NCBI GenBank assembly: GCA_022796875.1
Contig: JAAWJJ010000019.1
Span: forward strand, 1 to 48,801
DNA from: Eubacterium sp.
Lineage (GTDB): Bacteria > Bacillota > Clostridia > Lachnospirales > Lachnospiraceae
Direction: 5' to 3'
Length of the DNA: 48,801 nucleotides
Shown here: in pieces, positions 17,025 to 26,022 of the stretch
Numbering within the stretch: the first letter of the stretch is position 1
Layout of the letters: every line of letters begins with the position of its first letter
The notes under the pieces: generated by a model
The model's database searches: none
Told to the model about the DNA's origin: nothing
The model's input: the letters and a program-made list of their open reading frames with translations, nothing else
Position numbers and translations under genes: made by a program

Positions 17025-20000
17025 TTAAGACTGATCTTTCTCTATGGAAACCAACTTCCCGTCCTGCTTCAGCTTTGCGATAAACTCAGCCGCATCGTCT
17101 GGAGCGTCGTCAATTGTATCGTCCCCGACATCAATAATACGAGGCTGTCTGCGGTACAGAATATCATACATGACCGGTACGACAAACAACGTCATTAATG
17201 TCGCATATAACATTCCGCCTACAACGACGATCGCCATTCCCTTGCTCAAAGAGTTCCCTGCGTCCTGGCTGATAATCATCGGGCACATAGCCAGAATCGT
17301 TGTTAACGCCGTCATTAAGATCGGACGCATACGGGTAATTCCGGTCGCAACCAGCGCGTCGTGTTTGTCCATGCCGCCCAGCCGCAGCTGATTGACATAA
17401 TCCACAAATACAATACCGTTATTTACAATCGTACCCATCAATACCAAAAATCCGATCAACGTAATTAACGTCAGCCGTTCTCCGCCAATCATCATGCCTA
17501 AAAATCCGCCGGTAAAAGCAAGCGGCACCGTAAAGATTACGATAAACGGAGAAAGCAGGCTCTGGAACTGCGCTACCATAATCAGGTAGATCAGCACCAA
17601 ACCGATCAGTAACATCTGCGCCATCTGCGTTACCATGTCGCCGGTCGTTTCCGTTTCACCGCCAAAGTAAACGCTGTACCCTTTCGGCATTTTGTAATCT
17701 TTCAGCAGTTCTTCCACTTCCCTTGAAACTACCGTAATGTTATATCCGTCTTTCAAATCTGCTGTAACGCTGATATAACGTTCGTTATCCTGACGTTCTA
17801 CCGATGCGACGCCAACCGCGTCTTCCAACGCTGCAAATTCTTTTAACTGATGTTTTTCTTTCTCCGGGTTTCCGTCTTCATCCGTTGTATCCACTTCAAA
17901 TTCCATATCCAGCAGGTTTTCTTTTTTCAGGTCGTCGGTATGGTCTACGATCTGCACATTGACCGTACTGTCCTCCATCGTCATTGTCGTCGCATCCGCT
18001 TCCGTTTTGAGGCGGTCTGATATTCCGGCATAAATCTGCGCGACTGTCAGGCCGTTTTGCATCGCTTTGTTCTTATCAATTGCCAGATGAATTGCCGTAT
18101 CCGCTTCTTCCTGGCCGTTGGAAATATTTTCCACGGCATCCACATCCGCAAGAATATCCTCTATATCCTGGCTGATATCCAGCAAGGTATCCAGTTCTTC
18201 CCCTTTAATACGGATATCCAGGCCGCTGCCCAGCAGCTGGTCCATATCACCGAATGCGGAAGAAGCCACGCTTATTTCACACGGAGAATCCTTTGTCTTT
18301 TCTTCTATTTCTTTACAAAGCTGCTTAATTCCCCGGATTGTCTTGGTTTCTTCTTTCGGCAGGACATAGAATGAAAATCCTGTAATCTCATCGGAAGACC
18401 CCATGCTGCCCATAATACTGTTTTCACTGCCGGAATCCATGGCTCCGATCATCTCAATCCCCTCAATCGGCAGCATATCTTCCATGATTTCATCGGCATA
18501 TTTGTACGCGTCTTCCCGCGACGTTTCTTCCGGCACGGTCACGGCTACCGTCACCTGGTCGCTTACCATATCCGGAAACAGGCTGGCTCCCTGTTTCAGT
18601 ATCGCATAAGCGGAAATCAGCAGCAGAACAAGCGCAAGTCCCAACGGAATGATTTTTATTTTCAGGAAAAACCGCAGCACAGACGCATAAAGATTCTGTA
18701 TTTTTTCAAACAGCGGAAATTTCTTCGGACTGGCCTTTTTCAGTAAAACGGATCCCATCGTCGGCACTATGGTCATCGCCACCACTAACGACGCTACCAA
18801 AGCAAAAGTAATCGTAAGTGCCATCGGCAGCATCAGTTCCCGGACAAGGCCCGTCGTAAATATCATTGGCAAAAATACGCAGATCGTCGTCAGCGTAGAC
18901 GAAGTAATCGCCGCAGCCACCTGTTTTGTTCCCTGCACCGCCGCGCGCGGAGCCGCCATGCCGCGCCATCTCAACCGGTAAATATTTTCCATAATAACGA
19001 TAGAATTATCAACAAGCATACCGATCGCAAGCGACAGTCCCGATAACGACATAATATTGATCGAAATATTTGAAAAATACATCAATACGATCGCCGCCAG
19101 TACGCTGAACGGAATACTGAACGCCACGACAAGCGTCGGACGGATATCTTTCATAAACAGGATTAATACGACAACCGCCAGGATCGCGCCGAACAGAATA
19201 CTGCTCAAAATAGTGCTGATAAACATGTTGATATAATCGCCCTGGTCAACGATCGGCACAATCTTTAACCCTTCGTATTCGGTCTCCAGTTCTCCGATCG
19301 CTTCCTTACATTTTTTGGACGTTTCATTCGTGCTGGAAGTGCTTCCTTTAAAAACGGACAGCACGACCGCTTCCTCGCCGTTCACGCTGGCATAACTTTC
19401 CTCCGCGTTATCAATTACCGTAATTTCCGACACGTCCGCCAGCGTTACGTCCCCGATATCGTCTATATTACAGAGAACGAGCGACTGCAGTTCTTCCATT
19501 GTTTCAAGCTCATCGCCGACCTTTAACATCCACTGATTATCATGCGCGTCGTCAATATACCCTGCCGGCATTGCAAAATCCTGCGCCGAAATAATGCCTG
19601 ACAGCGTATCCAGCTTTAACAGTTCGTCGATATTGGAATTTTCCACAGCAGATTCCGTAGAATCGTCAAGCTGCTTCTGCGCGTCTTCCAATTCGGATTT
19701 CGCATCTTCCATCGCCGTTTCCGCAGCCGAAAGCTGTGCTTCCGCCGAACCGAAAGTCACGGATGCCTCCATCGATCCCTGAGCCGCCTGCGTATAACCG
19801 GAATCCAGTTCGTTCATCTGTGCCGTAACGGCTTCCACCATGGCCTGCACACCGGCAATTTCCGTTTCCAGATTGGCAAGCGCCGTATCGATCTGCGGTA
19901 TTCTGGTGTCCACGATTTCCGCCAGTTTGGAAAGATTTTCTTCCGTCAGGGCGCTGACCGCTTCCTGCTGCCCCATCCCGGCCATCCAGTCCGTAAACGC

Positions 20001-20996
20001 TTTTAATTCTTTCGGATGCTCCAATGCATATGTAATATTTTCCGGAATCGTTATTCCTGCCGCCTGTGCGTACTGGCCGAAATTTTTCTGCATCTGCGCA
20101 AAAGCGCCGTTAATTTCATCATAATTTTTCTTTACGTCATTATCCTCGTACGCCTTTAACTCCGCCTGCAGCGCGGACTGCTGCGCTTTCAGGCTTGTCA
20201 GCTGCGATTCGTAGGCCGCCCTTGTGGCGATTGCCTGATCCAGCTGGAGCTGTGTCTGCGCGAGCTGCGCGGAAGTATCCGCCTTTTGCTGTCCCAGCGT
20301 CTGCTTCTGCTGCGCCACTTCGCTTTGGGAGTCTTCCAGTTTGTTTTTTGCATCATCCAGTTCCTGCTGCGCATCCCCTAATTTTTCGTTTGTTTTCGCC
20401 AGGACTTTCCCGTTGATCTCATTTATTTTCGACTGGCTTAAGCGGACTTCTACCGTTTTTTCCACCATACCAATATTATTAACATTGGCCACGCCTTCCT
20501 GACGCTCAAAATACGGATTGACTGTATTTTTGACAAACTCCGTCAGTTCATAAATATCATACCCCTTGTAGCTGACGCTGGCGTACATCGTCGCCATCAT
20601 ATCCAGATTCATTTCCATGACGTTCGGCGCGCCGGTAACGTCCGGAAGCTGCGTACTGACCGCCTCTAATCCCGCATTTACTTTTACCAGTGCGGAGTCC
20701 ATGTTGGTATCTTCCTCAAACTCCAGCATTACCATACTGTAATTTTCCGCGCTGGAACTGGTCACGCTTTTGATCCCGTTGATCGTGCCCAATTCGCTTT
20801 CAATCGGTTTCGTCAGTTCATTTTCCACTTTTTCCGGCGTTGCGCCCGGATATGTCGTAATGACGATCAGATATGGCATGCTCATATCCGGCATTAAGTC
20901 TGTTTTTAATTTCGTCAGGCTGACAAACCCCAGCACCAGAACAATAATAATTGCCACCAACACAAAAAACGGTTTCTGGACGCACTTTTTAATCAT
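17025..20996 (-). CDS. RND-family efflux permease with a large coiled-coil insertion
   Basis: 1323 residues, larger than usual for AcrB-like pumps (about 1030). The ends are standard: TM1 at residues 10-30, then a porter domain, a helical bundle with SLAIGMLVDNSIVIMENI (Asp663 as proton site), TM7 near residue 790 and a second porter domain and bundle. Between about 195 and 460 lies an extra segment with two Gln/Ala/Glu-rich coiled-coil arms (about 198-285 and 355-455) joined by a small folded part. In a single-membrane cell it should export lipids, drugs or peptides. No membrane-fusion partner gene is adjacent, so the insertion may do that job. Promoter with palindrome upstream. Confidence 0.92.
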   Translation of the reverse strand: MIKKCVQKPFFVLVAIIIVLVLGFVSLTKLKTDLMPDMSMPYLIVITTYPGATPEKVENELTKPIESELGTINGIKSVTSSSAENYSMVMLEFEEDTNMDSALVKVNAGLEAVSTQLPDVTGAPNVMEMNLDMMATMYASVSYKGYDIYELTEFVKNTVNPYFERQEGVANVNNIGMVEKTVEVRLSQSKINEINGKVLAKTNEKLGDAQQELDDAKNKLEDSQSEVAQQKQTLGQQKADTSAQLAQTQLQLDQAIATRAAYESQLTSLKAQQSALQAELKAYEDNDVKKNYDEINGAFAQMQKNFGQYAQAAGITIPENITYALEHPKELKAFTDWMAGMGQQEAVSALTEENLSKLAEIVDTRIPQIDTALANLETEIAGVQAMVEAVTAQMNELDSGYTQAAQGSMEASVTFGSAEAQLSAAETAMEDAKSELEDAQKQLDDSTESAVENSNIDELLKLDTLSGIISAQDFAMPAGYIDDAHDNQWMLKVGDELETMEELQSLVLCNIDDIGDVTLADVSEITVIDNAEESYASVNGEEAVVLSVFKGSTSSTNETSKKCKEAIGELETEYEGLKIVPIVDQGDYINMFISTILSSILFGAILAVVVLILFMKDIRPTLVVAFSIPFSVLAAIVLMYFSNISINIMSLSGLSLAIGMLVDNSIVIMENIYRLRWRGMAAPRAAVQGTKQVAAAITSSTLTTICVFLPMIFTTGLVRELMLPMALTITFALVASLVVAMTIVPTMGSVLLKKASPKKFPLFEKIQNLYASVLRFFLKIKIIPLGLALVLLLISAYAILKQGASLFPDMVSDQVTVAVTVPEETSREDAYKYADEIMEDMLPIEGIEMIGAMDSGSENSIMGSMGSSDEITGFSFYVLPKEETKTIRGIKQLCKEIEEKTKDSPCEISVASSAFGDMDQLLGSGLDIRIKGEELDTLLDISQDIEDILADVDAVENISNGQEEADTAIHLAIDKNKAMQNGLTVAQIYAGISDRLKTEADATTMTMEDSTVNVQIVDHTDDLKKENLLDMEFEVDTTDEDGNPEKEKHQLKEFAALEDAVGVASVERQDNERYISVTADLKDGYNITVVSREVEELLKDYKMPKGYSVYFGGETETTGDMVTQMAQMLLIGLVLIYLIMVAQFQSLLSPFIVIFTVPLAFTGGFLGMMIGGERLTLITLIGFLVLMGTIVNNGIVFVDYVNQLRLGGMDKHDALVATGITRMRPILMTALTTILAMCPMIISQDAGNSLSKGMAIVVVGGMLYATLMTLFVVPVMYDILYRRQPRIIDVGDDTIDDAPDDAAEFIAKLKQDGKLVSIEKDQS

Positions 20997-21040
20997 TTTT
21001 TCTCCTCACGTTTCATATAATTTCATCCTGATCTATATGA

Positions 21041-21098
21041 TTAACAATGTTAACTATTTAATCTTCTCTTTTATATCATTTGTACGTTTTAATGTCAA
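21041..21098 (-). promoter_or_regulatory. RND pump promoter with palindromic operator
   Basis: On the minus strand, TTGACA (21098-21093) and TATAAA (21075-21070) have a 17-base spacer. Just downstream, the palindrome TTAACAATGTTAA (21041-21053) would cover the transcription start region and fits a repressor operator. No regulator gene lies next to the pump. Confidence 0.65.
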
Positions 21099-21156
21099 CT
21101 GATAGCCGGGGAGATTTCTGTTTCTTTAGATAAATTTTATACTTTTAAAAAGCGGA

Positions 21157-21184
21157 AAAGGAGTTCCGCCGACGAAACTCCTTT
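21157..21184 (-). terminator. Terminator after the small acidic protein gene
   Basis: AAAGGAGTT and AACTCCTTT (21157-21165, 21176-21184) form a perfect nine-base stem. On the minus strand a T-rich stretch follows. It lies 18 bases after the stop of the gene at 21202. Confidence 0.65.
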
Positions 21185-21201
21185 CTTTTCCCTTTCTTTC
21201 C

Positions 21202-21462
21202 CTATTTCATCTGTTCTGCATCTGCTTTTGGCGGCAGATAATCATAAACGTCTTCATAGGAAGCCGCCTGCGCTTCATCCAGTATCGTCGACGGGATTAA
21301 CCCTGTCATATCGCTTGCCGAAGCGGAATTTGCCAGATAATCATAATCCTCATATGACGGCTCTTCTACCGCTGCATCCGACCGATAAGCGGCTGACGGC
21401 GCTTTTTTCTCTTCTTTTTCCAGACGGCTGACCGGCCTGTCCGGATCGTTTTCATGCCACAT
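21202..21462 (-). CDS. Small acidic protein of unknown function with a repeated Tyr/Asp motif
   Basis: 86 residues from the ATG at 21462; a GTG directly before it is the alternative. GGGGG lies eight bases upstream. No signal peptide or membrane helix. The protein is Ser/Ala/Asp-rich and contains the near-repeat SYEDYDYL (about residue 37) and SYEDVYDYLPP (about residue 69), each followed by a polar spacer. I do not recognise the family. It is monocistronic with a terminator, so it is probably a real gene. The motif could be a docking or modification site, which is speculation. Confidence 0.65.
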   Translation of the reverse strand: MWHENDPDRPVSRLEKEEKKAPSAAYRSDAAVEEPSYEDYDYLANSASASDMTGLIPSTILDEAQAASYEDVYDYLPPKADAEQMK

Positions 21463-21596
21463 CACACATTCCCCCTTTGAGATAAAATCTGTTACAGTTT
21501 TTCAATATATAACCAATACTGATTCTCAAAAAGTATATGTAATCTGACGTTTCTTATTCTTCCGCTGCGGCAAAAAGAAACGAATGATTTGATTGC

Positions 21597-22423
21597 TTAA
21601 TAATCCTTTGGGCAGGCCGACACGCTGCTCCGATCCCAGCTCATTCCGGACATCCCCGCATAGGTACTGTCGCTGACCAGGAAAAAGGCGTAAAAGCCGG
21701 AACTGTCATTTGCCTGCACGTCTGTAATATACCAGTTTCCGTTGACGCACACTTCATTCCACTGATGGCTTGGTTTTATGGAATTGCTGTCTGCATGCAC
21801 ATAATAGCATCCGCTCCCGATTCCGTCACACAAAGCTTTCATAGCCCTGGCATATCCGGAACACTGAGCCCTGTTGACTGATTACGACCGTTTTCCCGCT
21901 GTAATCGCTGTAACCTTTTTTCCCGTTTTTTAGCCGGTACGCCCGCATACGAAACGTATAGGGCGCTCCCTCTGCCAATTCACACAAATATACTTTATTT
22001 TTCCGGTTCAGAAGATTACTGCTTAAAACCTTATACGCTCCATTGCCCTTCCGATAAGAAATCTCGATTCCGGACGCTTTGGAAACTTTGTTCCAGCTAA
22101 CCGCCGCCTGTCCTTTCCGATTGGAAAACACATGGATTGCCGGTGGCGAAAGCTTCGTTTCCACTTTCAATACGTTGGAATATTTTCCATAGTACATCGT
22201 TTTCCCGGATTTTTTAATTATTTATACCGGTAATGACAGCTTTGGCCGTCCCTGCGTTTACATTATTCTGGTAATCGACGGTATAATTCGTTCCGGAAAC
22301 CTGCTTTCCCTGATATACCAGAACCACTTTCGGCCTCAACGCTTTGCCGGTATAATCCGCTCCGGGAATCGCCTGTGCCGAAGCTTTGGAAATATCCCGG
22401 CGAAACCTGCTTACCTGAACCAT
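21597..22423 (-). pseudogene. Decayed surface protein: Ig-like, fibronectin-III and transglutaminase-like parts in three frames
   Basis: Three consecutive minus-strand frames make one broken gene. 22423-22214 encodes a bacterial Ig-like repeat (YTGKALRPKVVLVYQGKQ, then TVDYQNNVNAGTA). 22197-21826 encodes a fibronectin-III domain. The end, read in a third frame from about 21865 to 21597, has the catalytic triad region of a transglutaminase-like fold: Cys in CSGYARAMKALC, His in PSHQWNEV and Asp in WYITDVQAN. Frameshifts separate the parts, and the roughly 80-100 residues normally before the catalytic Cys are missing, as is any signal peptide. The intact ancestor would be an exported cell-surface protein. 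Confidence 0.75.
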
Positions 22424-22502
22424 AACCGGAAAACACTTTGAAGAAAATAAACAGACTGTTAAAATCTATACAACGCGAACCTTTTCCGGAGAAAGAAAAC
22501 CC

Positions 22503-22549
22503 AAAAATCCGATATCTCTTAATCATATTCTGAGACTATCGGATTTTTT
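22503..22549. terminator. Strong bidirectional terminator-like hairpin
   Basis: AAAAATCCGATA (22503-22514) and TATCGGATTTTT (22537-22548) pair perfectly, with an inner TCTC/GAGA extension. A-rich and T-rich flanks suit termination on either strand. No intact gene ends here; it may isolate the pot operon from the decayed gene. The rest of 22424-22584 shows nothing else. Confidence 0.6.
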
Positions 22550-22584
22550 ATTAACTTTTTATCCCCTTTCACTGTAAATTATAC

Positions 22585-22658
22585 TTGACTTTCAGTTTAG
22601 TATATGTATAATCATAAGTGCTGGTATTACTATACAAATTATGCAAGTAATACTAAAC
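22585..22658 (+). promoter_or_regulatory. pot operon promoter and candidate operators
   Basis: TTGACT (22585-22590) and TATAAT (22607-22612) are 16 bases apart. Two inverted repeats surround the start region: GTTTAGTAT (22595-22603, in the spacer) with ATACTAAAC (22650-22658), and GTATTACT (22624-22631) with AGTAATAC (22646-22653). These are good candidates for the XRE-cupin repressor encoded next. Confidence 0.6.
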
Positions 22659-22746
22659 CAGAATCAGAACCACAATCAGGACGCCCGTTGAATACGCATT
22701 GACCGTATTCCCGGCCGCCCGGCCAAAAAGACACGAGGAATTACAT

Positions 22747-23295
22747 ATGACGATAGAAGAAGAAATAGGTATCCGTATCCGCAATTTGCGCAACCAGAAC
22801 GGATTAACGCAGGAAGAACTGGCAGACAGGACCGAGTTGACGAAAGGATTCATTTCACAGCTGGAACGGGGACTGACCGCCCCGTCCGTTTCCACATTAT
22901 ACGATATCGTGGAATGTCTTGGCTCCAACCTGTCTGATTTTTTCTATAAGGAAAATAATTTACAGGTCGTATACCCGAAAGAAGACTATTTTGAAAAAGA
23001 AGACGACAGCGGCAGCAAAATCACATGGCTGATCGCTACCGCCCAGTCCAAAAGTCTGGAACCGATACGGGTGGAGCTCGCCCCCGGGCAGACGCTGCCC
23101 GAAGATAAGCCCCATGAGGGGGAGGAATTCGGCTACGTGTTAAAAGGAAAGATCAAAGTACACTATGGTGATAACGCTTACCTGGTAAGTAAAGGGGATT
23201 CCTTTATCTATCCGGCGAACAGAAAGCACAGGATCAGTTCCGCCTGCAATACGGCGGCCGTGTTTCTCTGGATCAGTTCACCGCCAAACTTTTAA
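22747..23295 (+). CDS. XRE-family regulator with cupin sensor domain (PuuR-like)
   Basis: 182 residues from the ATG at 22747, with GAGGAA six bases upstream. Residues about 5-65 are an XRE helix-turn-helix (RNLRNQNGLTQEELADRTEL, KGFISQLERG). Residues about 105-178 are a cupin (HEGEEFGYVLKGKIKVHYG, GDSFIYPANRKHRI) that would bind the effector. This architecture controls polyamine genes elsewhere, and here it heads the potABCD operon, so it is the likely polyamine-responsive repressor. Its stop (23293-23295) is in the same frame as the potA coding sequence. Confidence 0.9.
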   Translation: MTIEEEIGIRIRNLRNQNGLTQEELADRTELTKGFISQLERGLTAPSVSTLYDIVECLGSNLSDFFYKENNLQVVYPKEDYFEKEDDSGSKITWLIATAQSKSLEPIRVELAPGQTLPEDKPHEGEEFGYVLKGKIKVHYGDNAYLVSKGDSFIYPANRKHRISSACNTAAVFLWISSPPNF

Positions 23296-23310
23296 GGGGG
23301 AGGGATTCTT

Positions 23311-24384
23311 ACGGACGACGTTATTTTACAGCTCGACACTGTCAGCAAATCTTTTGACGGCAGGGAAATACTAAAGGAATTTAATCTGGAAATCGCCCGC
23401 AACGAATTTGTTACGCTTCTCGGTCCTTCCGGCTGCGGAAAGTCCACGACTTTGCGCATTATCGGCGGTTTTGAAAAACCGGACAGCGGAAAAGTATTAT
23501 TTGAGGGAAAAGACATTACGAATCTTCCACCGGAAAAACGCAATATCAACACCGTTTTCCAGAAATATTCTCTGTTCCCGCATATGAATGTGGAAGAAAA
23601 TATTGCATTCGGCCTGAAATTAAAAAAGAAAAGCGCCGGGTATATCAAAGACAAGATCGGCTACGCCTTAAAGCTGGTAAACATGGACGGATATGAGAAA
23701 CAGAAAACCACGTCTTTAAGTGGCGGCCAGCAGCAGCGGGTCGCGATCGCAAGGGCGATTGTCAACGAGCCGAAGATCCTTTTACTGGACGAACCGCTCG
23801 GCGCGCTGGACTTAAAACTGCGCCACAGGATGCAGCGGGAACTGATTAAAATCAAAAAAGAAGTCGGCATTACTTTTGTATATGTTACCCACGACCAGGA
23901 AGAAGCCCTGACGATGTCCGACCGGATTATCGTCATGAACAAAGGCATTATCCAGCAGATGGGGACATCCAAAAGCATTTACGACGAACCGCAGAACGCT
24001 TTTGTCGCCGATTTTATCGGGGACAGCAATATTATAGACGGCATCATGCGCAAAGACTGCCTTGTGGAAATCCAGCATACGCCGATCCCGTGCGTGGACA
24101 CCGGATTCGGCAAAGACGAACCGGTGGACGTCGTTATCCGCCCGGAAGACCTTGTGATCGTGCCAAAAGAAAAAGGGCTGTTAAGCGGCGTTGTCGTTTC
24201 CATCATATTCAAAGGAGCCATTTATGAAATAAAAGTACGGGCAGACGGCTACGAATGGATCGTGCAGAGCGTGAACCCTGCTCAGATCGGTACACGGGTA
24301 GGACTGACCATCCTGCCGGATAACATTCAGATTATGCACAAACCTCACTCCGAGGACGCGGAGGTCATAAAAGAAGATGAATAA
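23311..24384 (+). CDS. potA: Spermidine/putrescine ABC transporter ATP-binding protein, start codon non-standard
   Basis: About 357 residues, normal for PotA. Walker A LLGPSGCGKSTT, signature LSGGQQQRVAIARA, Walker B ILLLDEPLGALD and the switch THDQEEA are present, followed by a C-terminal TOBE-like domain. It powers polyamine import with PotB, PotC and PotD. The frame is open from just after the regulator stop, and protein similarity clearly begins near VILQLDTVSKSF (about 23320), yet no ATG, GTG or TTG occurs before a TTG at 23452, which lies beyond the Walker A motif. GGAGG at 23299-23303 points to ACG (23311), CTT or ATT as initiator; 23311 is chosen by spacing. It overlaps potB by eight bases. 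Confidence 0.88.
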   Translation, partial: TDDVILQLDTVSKSFDGREILKEFNLEIARNEFVTLLGPSGCGKSTTLRIIGGFEKPDSGKVLFEGKDITNLPPEKRNINTVFQKYSLFPHMNVEENIAFGLKLKKKSAGYIKDKIGYALKLVNMDGYEKQKTTSLSGGQQQRVAIARAIVNEPKILLLDEPLGALDLKLRHRMQRELIKIKKEVGITFVYVTHDQEEALTMSDRIIVMNKGIIQQMGTSKSIYDEPQNAFVADFIGDSNIIDGIMRKDCLVEIQHTPIPCVDTGFGKDEPVDVVIRPEDLVIVPKEKGLLSGVVVSIIFKGAIYEIKVRADGYEWIVQSVNPAQIGTRVGLTILPDNIQIMHKPHSEDAEVIKEDE

Positions 24385-25225
24385 AAGAACAAAAGCCAAT
24401 CCGGCGGTCAATAAACGTGTCTGGCTCTCTTCGCCGTATCTTATCTGGGTCGTCGGTTTTACCGTGATCCCGATGATCATGATCTTCCGTTATGCCCTGG
24501 CTGACGGAAGCGGTACTTTTACACTCGGAAATATACTGGCGATTTTTGAACCGATTCACTTAAAGGCCATGATTTTTTCGCTGGAAATCGCCGTGGGATG
24601 CACTCTTGTATGCATCCTCCTGGCCTATCCGTTAGTGCTGGCCATGGAACGGCTGCATATGGGCCGGCGGGGATTTTCACTTTTTATCGTCATCCTGCCG
24701 ATGTGGATGAATTTTATATTGAGGATACTGGCCTGGCAGATGATACTGTCCAACAACGGTATTTTAAACTTTATCCTCCGGGGTATAGGCCTGGAACCGC
24801 TGGCTGTTGCCAACACGCCCGCCGCGATCATGATCGGCATGGTATACGATTATCTGCCGTACATGGTGCTCCCGATTTACAACGTGATCACGGAAATCGA
24901 CGCCGATATTATCGAAGCGGCGAAAGACCTGGGAGCAGGCAGTTTTACAGTATTCCGTAAAATCATTTTACCGCTGTCCGTACCAGGACTGTTAAGCGGC
25001 ATCGTCATGGTATTTGTTCCGTCCATGACGTCTTTTGTCGTAGCGGACGTCCTCGGCGGCGGCAAGCTACAGCTGATCGGCAACATCATTGAACAGGAAT
25101 TTACCAAAAGTTCGAACTGGGCGTTAGGCTCGGGGCTTTCGGTTTCCTTAATGATCTTTGTCCTGATCAGCATGATATTTACAACAAAAAGCGATTCGGA
25201 GGGGGACAGGTCAGCCATATGGTAA
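24377..25225 (+). CDS. potB: Spermidine/putrescine ABC transporter permease
   Basis: 282 residues with six membrane helices. The cytoplasmic coupling loop EAAKDLGAGSFTVFRKIILP (about residues 178-197) matches the EAA motif of binding-protein-dependent permeases, and WMNFILRILAW is typical of PotB. It starts inside the end of potA (ATGAATAA) and overlaps potC by seven bases, so the three are translationally coupled. It forms the membrane channel with PotC. Confidence 0.93.
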   Translation: MNKRTKANPAVNKRVWLSSPYLIWVVGFTVIPMIMIFRYALADGSGTFTLGNILAIFEPIHLKAMIFSLEIAVGCTLVCILLAYPLVLAMERLHMGRRGFSLFIVILPMWMNFILRILAWQMILSNNGILNFILRGIGLEPLAVANTPAAIMIGMVYDYLPYMVLPIYNVITEIDADIIEAAKDLGAGSFTVFRKIILPLSVPGLLSGIVMVFVPSMTSFVVADVLGGGKLQLIGNIIEQEFTKSSNWALGSGLSVSLMIFVLISMIFTTKSDSEGDRSAIW

Positions 25226-26022
25226 AAAAAATAGAAGGGTTTATCAGCCGTTTTTATCTCGTGCTCATCATGCTGTTTTTGTATATGCCGATCTTCGTCC
25301 TGATCGTGCTCTCTTTTAACGATTCCCGCTCGCGCGTTACGTGGGGCGGTTTTACTTTTGACTGGTACATACGGCTGTTTTCCAATAAACAGATTATGGA
25401 AGCGCTGGGCGTTACGATCGTGCTTGCCCTCTCTTCCGCACTGATCGCCACACTGATCGGTACGTTCGGCGCACTGGGCATCCATGCGATGCGCCGCAAA
25501 AACTTCCAGGTCATGATGGTATTTACAAATATTCCGCTTGTTAACGCGGATATTGTCACCGGCATTGCCTTAATGCTCGTATTTGTACATGTGATACCGC
25601 TCGGTTTCGGCAGCGTGCTGCTGGCGCACATTACGTTTAACATTCCTTATGTCATCTTAAGCGTCATGCCGAAAATCAAGCAGATGAATATCAGCATTTA
25701 CGAAGCGGCCCGCGACCTGGGCGCCAACGCGGCATACTCATTTGTAAAAATCGTGCTGCCGCAGCTGGCAAGCGGAATTGCCGCCGGATTTCTGATGGCG
25801 TTTACGATGTCGATGGACGATTTTGTCATCACTTATTTTACAAAAGGCGCCGGCGTCAATACGCTTTCCACAATGATTTACGGAGAAATACGGAAAGGTA
25901 TCAAGCCGGAAATGTACGCCCTGTCCACGATTATTTTCGTTGCCGTTTTTCTGATTCTGTGCCTGATAAACTTCACGCCGAAAAAGAAAACGGCTGAATA
26001 TAAGATAAACAGCCGAATATAA
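25219..26022 (+). CDS. potC: Spermidine/putrescine ABC transporter permease
   Basis: 267 residues, six membrane helices. PotC signatures include LVLIMLFLYMPIFVLIVLSF near the N-terminus, the EAA loop EAARDLGANAAYSFVKIVLP and the MDDFVITYF segment. The C-terminal residues (TAEYKINSRI) are encoded by the first copies of a 19-20 bp tandem repeat that continues past the stop, so the end of the protein was probably altered by the repeat. Confidence 0.93.
   Translation: MVKKIEGFISRFYLVLIMLFLYMPIFVLIVLSFNDSRSRVTWGGFTFDWYIRLFSNKQIMEALGVTIVLALSSALIATLIGTFGALGIHAMRRKNFQVMMVFTNIPLVNADIVTGIALMLVFVHVIPLGFGSVLLAHITFNIPYVILSVMPKIKQMNISIYEAARDLGANAAYSFVKIVLPQLASGIAAGFLMAFTMSMDDFVITYFTKGAGVNTLSTMIYGEIRKGIKPEMYALSTIIFVAVFLILCLINFTPKKKTAEYKINSRI

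Noticed and set aside
22263..22526. 87-codon minus-strand frame starting near the hairpin at 22503
   Set aside because: It begins inside a terminator stem and its product is unlike any protein; the Ig-like frame in the same stretch is the real relic.
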